NCBI GenBank assembly: GCA_900772835.1
Contig: CAAGSA010000080.1
Location: 1 to 13,614, forward strand
Direction: 5' to 3'
Length of the DNA stretch: 13,614 nucleotides
Source of the DNA: an uncultured Prevotella sp.
Lineage (GTDB): Bacteria; Bacteroidota; Bacteroidia; Bacteroidales; Bacteroidaceae
In this document: positions 1-7,697 of the stretch, one piece after another
Position numbering within the stretch: the stretch's first letter is position 1
How the letters are laid out: every line of letters begins with the position of its first letter
The notes under the pieces: generated by a model
The model's database searches: none
What the model saw: only the letters and a program-made list of their open reading frames with translations
What the model was told of the DNA's origin: nothing
Position numbers and translations under genes: made by a program

Positions 1-345
1 GGTACTACAACAGAACAATTAAAATATATAATTGATAATATAAATGATAAAGTAGGGTGCCTTGATAAATCTTTTCTGTCTTTATGCGTGAAATCAATCT
101 TTTCGGCAACAAGCCGGAAGTTCTTATCGGATATTTATTGCATACTGGGGTGATTTTTGTCCTGATGGTTTGTAATGAATGGTTTTGCATGTAACATTTG
201 GTGGTTGAAAGCGTTTTATTTTTAGTAGTTTTAACGTGTTTGGGAATTTTTATATTATTGATTTTCAGAGTGTTATGCGGAAACGTGATGAAACGCCTGC
301 CTAAAATGTCTTGCTTTTATTCTTTGAGCGGTGATTGAAATGATG
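1..345. other. AT-rich intergenic stretch, no convincing gene
   Basis: No supported gene. Plus frame 1 is open from the window edge to a TGA at 151-153. Frame 3 reads YYNRTIKIYN and then stops at 33-35. Either could be the tail of a gene lying mostly outside the window, but neither has recognisable family features. A 61-codon minus-strand reading at 5-190 has low-complexity composition and no promoter or ribosome-binding context. A short CGGC/GCCG hairpin lies near 104-116. The stretch ends at the promoter of the large plus-strand gene. Confidence 0.6.
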
Positions 346-353
346 TACTTTTG
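323..353 (+). promoter_or_regulatory. Bacteroidetes-type promoter of the 1484-aa secreted protein
   Basis: A TTTG at 323-326 (-33 element) is followed after exactly 19 nt by TACTTTTG at 346-353, a perfect match to the Bacteroidetes -7 consensus TAnnTTTG. The 19-nt spacing is what is known for the primary sigma factor of this phylum. Transcription should begin around 358-361, leaving an A-rich leader of about 20 nt before the ATG at 382. This is the only promoter in the window with both elements clear. Confidence 0.8.
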
Positions 354-381
354 CATTAATAAACGGTAAAAAGTAAGTAAT

Positions 382-3300
382 ATGGTAAAAAAGATTTCTT
401 TTGTAACGAGATTTGTCTTATTGCAGATGCTTTTTGTTTTGACGGTCGCTCCGTCTGTTGCACAAGAGCGGCAAGTGGCAAGAACAAGGTACTTATCTGC
501 TGTGTCTTCTTCTATGGAGAAAAAACCAGGAGGCGTACCTGTAAATAAACTTGGGGCATATTGTCCACAGCGCCTTAATAAGCCATTGGGCGTGATGTCG
601 CCCCCGGCCCATCAGCGAACTTCGCTTCCTGCAAAGTCGAAGTCAATGAAGCCAATTGCAAAAATCAAAGGAGGTCCACTATTGTGGGGAGCAGTAGAAT
701 ACTCTTCAGAATGGAACAAGTTACCGGAAAACGAGCGTCCGTATGGTTTTTACTCCTTCACTGCATCCAATCCCGGCAATATGAATCTGTTGCTGAAGAC
801 TGGGACTAATGGGCCGAATGCGGGTGGAGTGTTTGTAAATAACGACCTTTACTTCGTCAATTATTATTTAATGTACGAGACCGAACCCGTGACCTATTAT
901 TATCATTACAACACCTCGTCGTGGGAGCAGATAGGTTATCCGAAGTATGGTTCCGATGACAAAATCATAGGAACAGACCTGGCTTATGATGCAACGACAA
1001 ATAATGTTTACGGATATTTCTACAATCCATTGAGCTTTTCCGAGCCTTCGCGATTCGGAATAATCTCTTATTCGGATTATGGGGCTTCCGTTACGGATAT
1101 CGCAACGGAAGATACGCTTTTCCTTTGTCTTACGGCAGACGATGCCGGCCAGCTTTATGGAATAAGCTGGGGAGGCGGATTATGGAAAATTGATAAAAAT
1201 ACAGGCGGTAAGGAACTGATAGACTATATGGGTGTTATACCCTCTACATTCCGCCAGAGTGCGGCATACGATTCGAAAAGGAAGAAAATATATTGGGCTG
1301 CCTTCCGGAATGATTATACTTCAGGACTTTATGAAATAGAGCCGACAACGGCTGTGGCAAGACTGGTGACGGAATTTCCGGACAGTATGGAAATCTCTTG
1401 TCTTTATATTCCCAAGGAAGAAGCCGAAGACGGTGCTCCGGCTGCAGTTGCCGATCTGGCAGTAGTGTTTGATGGCAGCAGCCTTTCAGGAACAGCCAAC
1501 TTCAATATGCCTGTGGAAACGTATTCGGGTGATGTGCTGAAAGGCAGCATGGATTATTTTGTGGTTTCCAACGGCGATACAATCTCTCGTGGCAAGGCAC
1601 AGGCTGGCGAAAAGGTTGCGGCGCCGATAGCAGTTGAGACAGGAATGAACGAGTTTTCCGTTTATACCAAAAATGAAGTTGGGAGAAGCCCTCAATCAAA
1701 TAAATGCAGCAAGTGGGTGGGCTATGATATACCTGCAGATGTTACCGATGTCGTTTTCAACTACAATGCGGAAGACAACAAGGCAACATTGACATGGAAT
1801 GCTCCGACGGCAAGTCTCAATGGCGGTTATTTTGATGCTTCAGCCTTGACATATGATGTAGTGCGTTTCCCCGGACAGGACACTGTGGCACAGGACATAG
1901 CCACAACGTCGTTTACCGAAGCACTGCCGGCTGGTACATTAAAAGCATACTATTATGCCGTGACACCGCATAATGGAAATCAGGCCGGCAATGCTGTGCA
2001 GTCGAACAAGCAGTTGGTGGGCGATGCTTTCGATTTGCCATTTGTCGATAATTTTGAAAACGACGATATGTATCCACTGTATACCATTATAGATTCCAAC
2101 GGTGATGAAACGACATGGAACGACAGCTATCATGCATTCTGCTATTTCTTTAGCTGGATGAATGCTGCGGACGACTGGTTGCTCACACCGCCAATGAATA
2201 TGAAGAAGGGAGATGTATACAAGTTGTCGTTCGACATTCGTGGAGGTTCTTCTTACGACAAGGAAAAATATTCAGTTGCTGTAGGACAAGGCGTAGACCC
2301 TGCTGCATATAAAGAAGTTATAGGTACAACCGAGTTGAAGTCAAGCGACTACAGTACAGTTGAAAAGACTTTCACCGTTGATGTTGATGGAGTGTCGCGG
2401 ATAGGATTCCATGCCGAGAGTGATCCGTATAAGAGCGGTATTTATATCACTAAGATCAAAATACAGAAAGATGTGCCTTTCACGGTGCCGGATTCGGTGA
2501 AGAACCTGAAGATTGCAGTTGGTGAGAAAGGTGCCCTGAAGGCAACAGTAAGTTTCACCACACCACAGAACGACAAGAACGGAAATGTGTTGAAATCATT
2601 GAGCAGTGTGGAAATCTACCGCAACGATACTGTTAAGGTGAAAACCATAAGCAATCCTGCGACCAACACGGATTTCACAGTCGTGGACGAGACTCCAGAA
2701 AATGGAATGGCACACTATAAAGTGGTGGCAATAAATGGCGACGGTGCAGGTGAGGCGGCAAGTGACAGTGCCTTCATTGGCTACGATGTGCCTTTCCCAC
2801 CGCGCAACATAGCACTACATGGCGAAAACAATCAACTGAAACTTACATGGGATGCTCCTCTGACGACAGGCGTGCATGGTGGATATGTTGACAGCTCGCT
2901 TCTGAAATATAATGTGTATTCAACCTCGGGCGAAGCTGTTGCAACCGACATCGAAGGAGAAGAATGGACGGGCAAACTTGACCTTGAAGCACAGACAAAT
3001 GTGGCATACTTCTTTGTTGACGCAATGGTTGCAGAAGGCAATAGCGAAAAGGTTTCATCTCCGTATTTCGTAATCGGTAAACCGGCAGAGCTGCCATATT
3101 CAGAATCTTTCGCCAATGGCGGAACGACAAAATCATTGTGGTGGACTTATGGCAGCGTTTCATTCGGCACATTCTTTTTCGGTAGTGAATCTTCCGACGA
3201 GGATGACGGGTCGGCATATTGGATTAGTGTTGTTGATGACAGTTATGCTTATCTGAACTCAGGGAAGATTACCGCGAAAGGAACAAAAAGACCGGTGCTC

Positions 3301-4836
3301 AGCTTCGACTACTATACTACATCCGGAGCATCCACGGCGCTGAAAGTTATTGCAGACTGCAACCAGAATGATGCGGACACACTTGTAGACTATGACTTCG
3401 CAAAAATGAGCGAAGACAAGACATGGCACAAAGCAGTAGTCTTCTTGGGGGATAAAGAGAAGAAAGCGGATTATTTCGTGTTGAAATTCCTGGCAAAGGC
3501 AAAGAGTACCGACAATTATGTATATATTGACAATATTGAAATACGTGATATGCTTGATTGTGATCTTGAAAGTTCAATAATAGCTCCGCTTGCTGTTACA
3601 GCGGGTGATTCTATCGGCGCAGATGTGACAGTGAAGAATCTGGGATTTGAAGATGTTTCTGACGCTACTGTGGATTTGATGGCTGCAGGTGAAATCGTTG
3701 ACACAAAGCCGTTGCCGGCACTGAAGCAAGGTGGCACACACACATTGAGACTCACTTATGCACCGAAGATGGATGCTTCGGGACAGGTGAAACTGTATGC
3801 TGTCGTAAATTGCAAGAATGACGGCGCCCCTGAAAACAATACTACAGACGAACTGAACATTACGATACAGCGTCCGAATTATCCTGCCGTGAACAATCTT
3901 TCAGCCTCCAATACAGTGCAGGGCACAGAACTTTCATGGAGCGCGCCTGAAACAACAAAGCATGTGGTGACGGATAACTTCGACACGTATTCGCCTTGGA
4001 TTATTGACAATATTGGCAAATGGAATGTTGTTGATGGCGACAAAATGGAAACTAATGCCTACACATGTATGCACTATCCTAATATAGGAAAGGAAATGGC
4101 TTATATCGTATTCAATAATCAATACGGCACTATGATAGATGAGCAGCGCCATATCTTTGCAGCGCATTCCGGAAATCAGTCGTTGGGAGCATTCGCAACT
4201 GTGCACGACTATTCAAAGAATATTCCGACAGCAGACTGGCTGATTACTCCGGAACTGTCGGGGGATGCACAGACTGTAAGCTTCTGGGCAAAGTCGTTTA
4301 CTGACTACAAGGAGGATATAATGATATATTCCTCAACGGAAGGAGGCGATACGGCGAGCCTGATGAAGAATCGTATAGCTTATGAAAAGTTTGAGGTCTG
4401 TCCTGAGTGGAGAAAATTTGAGTATGACTTGCCGTTTGGTACAAAGTATTTTGCCGTATGTTATACTTCAAATCTGTCGGGAATATTGATTGATGATTTT
4501 ACATACGAGGGCAAGCCTCTTACTATTGTCGGATACAATATCTATCGCGACGGAAAGCTTCTGACACGTGTTGCTGCAAACACTGTTGACTTCGTTGATA
4601 CGTCAGCATTCGACAAGAATTATAAATATGCAGTCACTGTGCTGTATGCAGAGGGTGAATCTGACTTCTCTAATGTCGTGCAGCCAACAACAGACATTAA
4701 CACTGTTGATAATAGAGCAGTGCTGAACGGTAAGGTGTATACTGTGGATGGTATAAAGATTGCTGATGATTTGCGTAATATGAAATCATCCAATGGTCTT
4801 TATATTATTAATGGCAGAAAAGTTTCTGTCAAGTAG
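382..4836 (+). CDS. Secreted multidomain adhesin-like protein (FN3 / choice-of-anchor J / CARDB-like) with surface-sorting tail
   Basis: A 1484-residue exported protein of unknown ligand. Seen: a signal peptide (about 1-27, ending near SVAQ) and an aromatic-rich region, possibly a beta-propeller, at about 80-345. Two copies of a module with two FN3-like domains and one jelly-roll (choice-of-anchor J/cleaved-adhesin) domain follow. FN3 pairs lie at about 354-550 and 702-903, with matching GYDIP (447) and GYDVP (800) junctions. J domains lie at about 552-697 and 904-1055. A CARDB-like domain (about 1061-1165) precedes a third J domain (about 1197-1375) inside a split FN3 domain. DWLLTP at 598 and DWLITP at 1285 are typical J-domain motifs; the second J domain lacks this one. 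The tail from about 1442 resembles type IX secretion C-terminal signals. Inference: a surface or matrix adhesin; no catalytic motif seen. The gene is clearly more AT-rich than the operon facing it. Domain edges are approximate. Confidence 0.88.
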   Translation: MVKKISFVTRFVLLQMLFVLTVAPSVAQERQVARTRYLSAVSSSMEKKPGGVPVNKLGAYCPQRLNKPLGVMSPPAHQRTSLPAKSKSMKPIAKIKGGPLLWGAVEYSSEWNKLPENERPYGFYSFTASNPGNMNLLLKTGTNGPNAGGVFVNNDLYFVNYYLMYETEPVTYYYHYNTSSWEQIGYPKYGSDDKIIGTDLAYDATTNNVYGYFYNPLSFSEPSRFGIISYSDYGASVTDIATEDTLFLCLTADDAGQLYGISWGGGLWKIDKNTGGKELIDYMGVIPSTFRQSAAYDSKRKKIYWAAFRNDYTSGLYEIEPTTAVARLVTEFPDSMEISCLYIPKEEAEDGAPAAVADLAVVFDGSSLSGTANFNMPVETYSGDVLKGSMDYFVVSNGDTISRGKAQAGEKVAAPIAVETGMNEFSVYTKNEVGRSPQSNKCSKWVGYDIPADVTDVVFNYNAEDNKATLTWNAPTASLNGGYFDASALTYDVVRFPGQDTVAQDIATTSFTEALPAGTLKAYYYAVTPHNGNQAGNAVQSNKQLVGDAFDLPFVDNFENDDMYPLYTIIDSNGDETTWNDSYHAFCYFFSWMNAADDWLLTPPMNMKKGDVYKLSFDIRGGSSYDKEKYSVAVGQGVDPAAYKEVIGTTELKSSDYSTVEKTFTVDVDGVSRIGFHAESDPYKSGIYITKIKIQKDVPFTVPDSVKNLKIAVGEKGALKATVSFTTPQNDKNGNVLKSLSSVEIYRNDTVKVKTISNPATNTDFTVVDETPENGMAHYKVVAINGDGAGEAASDSAFIGYDVPFPPRNIALHGENNQLKLTWDAPLTTGVHGGYVDSSLLKYNVYSTSGEAVATDIEGEEWTGKLDLEAQTNVAYFFVDAMVAEGNSEKVSSPYFVIGKPAELPYSESFANGGTTKSLWWTYGSVSFGTFFFGSESSDEDDGSAYWISVVDDSYAYLNSGKITAKGTKRPVLSFDYYTTSGASTALKVIADCNQNDADTLVDYDFAKMSEDKTWHKAVVFLGDKEKKADYFVLKFLAKAKSTDNYVYIDNIEIRDMLDCDLESSIIAPLAVTAGDSIGADVTVKNLGFEDVSDATVDLMAAGEIVDTKPLPALKQGGTHTLRLTYAPKMDASGQVKLYAVVNCKNDGAPENNTTDELNITIQRPNYPAVNNLSASNTVQGTELSWSAPETTKHVVTDNFDTYSPWIIDNIGKWNVVDGDKMETNAYTCMHYPNIGKEMAYIVFNNQYGTMIDEQRHIFAAHSGNQSLGAFATVHDYSKNIPTADWLITPELSGDAQTVSFWAKSFTDYKEDIMIYSSTEGGDTASLMKNRIAYEKFEVCPEWRKFEYDLPFGTKYFAVCYTSNLSGILIDDFTYEGKPLTIVGYNIYRDGKLLTRVAANTVDFVDTSAFDKNYKYAVTVLYAEGESDFSNVVQPTTDINTVDNRAVLNGKVYTVDGIKIADDLRNMKSSNGLYIINGRKVSVK

Positions 4837-4856
4837 TGGATTCTATTTAATCAAAG

Positions 4857-4897
4857 AGGCGATGTACTAATGTTTAAACGTACATCGCCTTTTTTTA
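4857..4897. terminator. Intrinsic terminator between convergent genes
   Basis: A perfect 11-bp stem, AGGCGATGTAC (4857-4867) with GTACATCGCCT (4880-4890), encloses a 12-nt loop holding the palindrome GTTTAAAC. On the plus strand it is followed by seven or more T residues, a textbook rho-independent terminator 20 nt after the large gene's stop. Read from the minus strand the 3' side is CTCTTTGATT, a weaker U-tract, so it may also stop the operon ending at 4940. Confidence 0.9.
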
Positions 4898-4939
4898 TTC
4901 TTTACTTTTGGTGTCGTTGAATATTCCTGTCTGGATTGA

Positions 4940-5863
4940 TTAGAACTCGATGTAGTGGCTGAGGCGTTCAATATCGGCAGGGGTGAAGGATTTGAACAGG
5001 CGGAGCTGGGAGGTGGAAGTCAGCTTGCCGTGCAGACGGCGGTAGTCGATGATGTCGCGCGCTTGGTAGAAATTGATGTAGGGGTGCTGCCGCAGCTGGC
5101 TGTAGGTGGACTTGTTCAGGTTCAGCTTGCGTATGGCGGCAGGGCTCACGCTGAAGTAGGCGAGGGCTTCGGTGGGGAAACCGTCGATTTCCTGGAGCTG
5201 TGCCACGGAATAGAAGCCGCCGAGCCTCTCGCGGCGCCGCACCAGTGCGCGTGCGTAGCTGCTGCCTATGCCCGGCACCTTCTTCAGTTGTGTGGTGTCG
5301 GAGGTGTTCAGGGCGATGTGTTCGCCGGGGCGCAGCTTGACGGGATATTGGGTGGTGTCGCGCGGAACGTATGCTGAGGCTCTTGCCGCGGCATCGGCAC
5401 TGCCGTGGTCGGGGCGTTCGTTGCCGTAGAATTCCGAGGCAACGCGGTAGTCGGCGGCAATGCGTATGTAGGGCAGTAGCGTTTCGTATTGTTTCTTGGT
5501 CAGACCGTAGAGCCGTGCGAAGTCCGACGGCTTGCTGTATACCCCTCCTGCAGCCCTGTATCTGTAGATGTTGCGTATCATCCAGCGGCTCAGTCCGAGG
5601 CGGCGCAGCGCGGCGCTGTCGGCGGTGTTGGGGTCGAAGGGGAAGAGTTCTGCCTCTGGTGGGGCTGTTCCGCCTGTGGCGCGGTCTTCGGCTCCGCTTG
5701 TGGTGGCGGCAGGCGATGGGGTGGTGGGGGCTGTAGGCAACGGTTCGCCGCTGCCGTCGGCAAGGTATATGGCGAGCGTTGCGGCAACGGCAACGCCGAC
5801 CACAAAGCCACAGGCTATGCGGTCGTTCTTGTGCATATACAGGAGGTGCTTCCAGCCTTTCAT
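4940..5863 (-). CDS. Membrane-anchored triple helix-hairpin-helix protein (ComEA-like)
   Basis: A 307-residue protein; last gene of the operon. One membrane span (about 15-34) follows a short basic N-terminus, then a Pro/Thr/Ala-rich linker (about 40-72), then three helix-hairpin-helix regions: about 76-135 (starts FDPNTADSAAL), 184-240 (core VPGIGSSYARAL) and 248-304 (starts LNLNKSTYSQLR). The N-T/K-A/S-x-x-x-L entry and PGIG hairpin are hallmarks of ComEA-type domains that bind DNA backbone. The predicted topology puts them outside the cytoplasmic membrane, as in ComEA, which receives DNA during uptake. A role in DNA uptake here is inference: only the central repeat keeps a clean PGIG, and no competence gene is nearby. 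The ATG at 5863 was chosen because it overlaps the upstream TGA as ATGA. The frame stays open to 6073, but that extension is Arg-rich and lies wholly inside the CYTH gene. The gene is very GC-rich. Confidence 0.85.
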   Translation of the reverse strand: MKGWKHLLYMHKNDRIACGFVVGVAVAATLAIYLADGSGEPLPTAPTTPSPAATTSGAEDRATGGTAPPEAELFPFDPNTADSAALRRLGLSRWMIRNIYRYRAAGGVYSKPSDFARLYGLTKKQYETLLPYIRIAADYRVASEFYGNERPDHGSADAAARASAYVPRDTTQYPVKLRPGEHIALNTSDTTQLKKVPGIGSSYARALVRRRERLGGFYSVAQLQEIDGFPTEALAYFSVSPAAIRKLNLNKSTYSQLRQHPYINFYQARDIIDYRRLHGKLTSTSQLRLFKSFTPADIERLSHYIEF

Positions 5864-6366
5864 GGGAGTTCGTTTTCCAGTTGGTTCTTCCACAGACAGT
5901 AGGGCAGGCGTCTGAGGCTGGAGTTGTAGAAGCGGCGGTCGCCGGTCACTTCGCGCGTGATGAACGCCGGTTTCTGGAACTGTTCGTCTTCGCTGCCCAG
6001 TTCCACCTCTGCCACTACGAGCCCCTCGTTGTCGCCGTAGAACTCGTCCACTTCGAACGTGTGGCTGCCGCATTTCACCAGATAGCGCGTCTTGTCGATG
6101 ATTCCCGGTTCGCAGAGCTGCATCAGGTGTTCTGCCTCGTCGGGCGTTATTTCCTTCTCGAACTCATAGCGCGACAGTCCGCCGTTGAGCGACGGGCCCT
6201 TGATTGTGAGATAGCCCTTGTTGTCGCGGATGCGCACTCGCACCGTTCTGCCCTGTCCGCTGCAGATGTATCCCTGCTTAATGCGAGACGACGAATACGC
6301 TTCGCGCTTGTATTCGTCGTCCCGGTTGCGAACAAGGAACTTGCGTTCAATTTCCATTCCGCTCAT
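5860..6366 (-). CDS. CYTH domain protein (triphosphate tunnel metalloenzyme family)
   Basis: A 168-residue, single-domain cytoplasmic protein. The CYTH signature ExExK is present as E5-I-E7-R-K9. Other expected tunnel residues follow in order: R43/R45 in TVRVRIRD, K56 in LTIKG, E68/E70 in YEFEKEI, K92/R94 in DKTRY, E105/D107 in FEVDEF and E120/E122 in VAEVEL. Members bind triphosphates with a divalent metal; several bacterial ones hydrolyse inorganic triphosphate, while others are adenylate cyclases or thiamine triphosphatases. Inorganic triphosphatase is the likeliest activity here, by inference. Length fits the short bacterial subgroup without a CHAD domain. The start at 6366 is preceded by AAGGAG with an 8-nt gap, an unusually good ribosome-binding site for this phylum, and that site overlaps the stop of the small gene upstream. 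The alternative Met at 6357 starts directly at MEIERK but sits too far from the site. It shares an ATGA overlap with the helix-hairpin-helix gene. Confidence 0.92.
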   Translation of the reverse strand: MSGMEIERKFLVRNRDDEYKREAYSSSRIKQGYICSGQGRTVRVRIRDNKGYLTIKGPSLNGGLSRYEFEKEITPDEAEHLMQLCEPGIIDKTRYLVKCGSHTFEVDEFYGDNEGLVVAEVELGSEDEQFQKPAFITREVTGDRRFYNSSLRRLPYCLWKNQLENELP

Positions 6367-6378
6367 TTTGTGTGCTCC

Positions 6379-6519
6379 TTATCCTTGTGTAGCGATGTAA
6401 ATCAGGAATGCCACTGCACCGATGGCAAGTGCTCCCAGAATCCAGTTAAACACTTTCTCTCCCTTCTTCGCCTGGAGCTGCTGATAACGCTCGCGGCGTG
6501 CATTTCCTTTCTTGCTCAT
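6379..6519 (-). CDS. 46-residue single-span membrane protein
   Basis: A short open frame filling most of the gap between prfB and the CYTH gene: ATG at 6519, TAA at 6379-6381, 46 residues. The N-terminal half is strongly basic and polar (MSKKGNARRERYQQ, then QAKKGEK); residues about 24-44 form one hydrophobic helix beginning FNWILGALAIG, followed by TQG. By the positive-inside rule the N-terminus should face the cytoplasm. Support for it being real: same strand as the operon, start 57 nt after the prfB stop, stop 12 nt before the CYTH start, and the CYTH ribosome-binding site AAGGAG overlaps its TAA. The charge pattern is that of a genuine small membrane protein, not random sequence. I do not recognise a named family. 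Function unknown; its neighbours do not settle it. Confidence 0.8.
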   Translation of the reverse strand: MSKKGNARRERYQQLQAKKGEKVFNWILGALAIGAVAFLIYIATQG

Positions 6520-6575
6520 AGTATTGATGTTTTAAAAAGTTGATTATTGATTCTTTTATATGTTGCAGCGGGGCT

Positions 6576-7697
6576 TTACTCGCTGTCGTTCACGGGGAAC
6601 TCCATTAGGTATGCCTTGATGAATCCGTCAATCTTGCCGTCCATCACGCCGTCTACGTCGGATGTCTGGTAGTTTGTGCGGTGGTCCTTCACGCGGCGGT
6701 CGTCGAACACATAGCTGCGTATCTGGCTTCCCCATTCAATCTTCTTCTTGCCTGCCTCGATCTTTGCCTGTGCTTCGAGGCGCTTCTTCATGGCGCGGTC
6801 GTAGAGCTGCGACTTGAGCAGTCGCATGGCATTGTTGCGGTTTTCGAGCTGCTTGCGGCTCTCGGTGTTCTCGATGAGGATTTCCTCCTCCTCGCCCGTG
6901 TCGGGGTCGGTATACTGGTAGCGCAGTCGCACTCCGGTCTCCACCTTGTTCACGTTCTGTCCGCCGGCACCGCCGCTTCGGAAGAGGTCCCAGCTCACTT
7001 TCGAGGGGTCTACGTACACCTCGATGGTGTCGTCGACGAGCGGCGATACGAACACGCTGGCAAAGCTTGTCATTCGCTTGCCTTGGGCGTTGAACGGCGA
7101 CACGCGCACCAGTCGGTGCACTCCGTTCTCGCTCTTCAGATAGCCGTAGGCATAGTCGCCGCCCTCTATCTCCATCGTCACGCTCTTTATTCCTGCTTCG
7201 TCGCCCTCCTGCAGGTCGCTTATGGTGACCTTGTGGCCGTGTGCCTCGGCCCAGCGCATGTACATGCGCATGAGCATCTGTGCCCAGTCCTGGCTCTCGG
7301 TGCCTCCGGCTCCGGAGTTTATCTTCAGCACGCAGTCCATAGGGTCTTCCTTCTGGCGCAGCATGTTCATCAGCTCCAGGCTTTCTATTGCCTTTATCGC
7401 CTTGTCGTAGTCGGCGTCCACCTCCTCTTCGGTTACCATCTCGTCGTGGTAGAAGTCGAAGGCGAGCTGCAGCTCGTCGGCAAGGGTGCGCACCTCCTTG
7501 TATCCGGTGAGCCATTTCTCTATGCCCTTCACCTTCTTCATCTGCTCCTGTGCCCTCTTGGGGTCGTCCCAGAAGTCGGGTGCCTGCGTGCGGAGCTGTT
7601 CTTCCTCGAACTCCACCTTCTTCTTGTCTATCTCCAGGTATTTGTGGAGGGCGTCGGCACGCTCCAGCACGTCTTTCAGTTGATCTTGGGTAATCAT
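6576..7697 (-). CDS. prfB: Peptide chain release factor 2
   Basis: Release factor 2 recognises UGA and UAA stop codons in the ribosome and triggers release of the finished protein. The 373-residue length is normal. SPF at 200-202 is the RF2 stop-codon recognition motif, which separates it from RF1 (PxT type). GGQ at 245-247, inside RSGGAGGQNVNK, is the catalytic loop and its methylation target. The N-terminal helical domain contains PDFWDDPKRAQ, usual in the family. The frame is continuous: at the point where many bacteria have the programmed +1 frameshift (after the residues matching KYL, about residue 21) the codons read CTG GAG ATA GAC with no in-frame TGA, so the classic autoregulation is absent. 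The start ATG at 7697 overlaps the TGA of the upstream acyl-CoA synthetase gene as ATGA, which implies translational coupling. Confidence 0.97.
   Translation of the reverse strand: MITQDQLKDVLERADALHKYLEIDKKKVEFEEEQLRTQAPDFWDDPKRAQEQMKKVKGIEKWLTGYKEVRTLADELQLAFDFYHDEMVTEEEVDADYDKAIKAIESLELMNMLRQKEDPMDCVLKINSGAGGTESQDWAQMLMRMYMRWAEAHGHKVTISDLQEGDEAGIKSVTMEIEGGDYAYGYLKSENGVHRLVRVSPFNAQGKRMTSFASVFVSPLVDDTIEVYVDPSKVSWDLFRSGGAGGQNVNKVETGVRLRYQYTDPDTGEEEEILIENTESRKQLENRNNAMRLLKSQLYDRAMKKRLEAQAKIEAGKKKIEWGSQIRSYVFDDRRVKDHRTNYQTSDVDGVMDGKIDGFIKAYLMEFPVNDSE

Noticed and set aside
91..106. AAATCAATCTTTT seen near the left edge (about 91) and again near 13585
   Set aside because: A 13-base AT-rich match without extended similarity or flanking duplication is likely chance; not evidence of attachment sites or an inserted element.
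1..153. Possible 3' end of a gene entering from the left edge
   Set aside because: Frame 1 is open to 153 and frame 3 to 35, but neither translation shows family features. Too little sequence to call.
5864..6073. N-terminal extension of the helix-hairpin-helix protein
   Set aside because: Arg-rich, entirely inside the CYTH gene, and the ATG at 5863 gives an ATGA junction and a proper membrane anchor.
5779..6543. 254-codon plus-strand frame across the CYTH and small membrane protein genes
   Set aside because: Antisense to two better supported genes; no family features.
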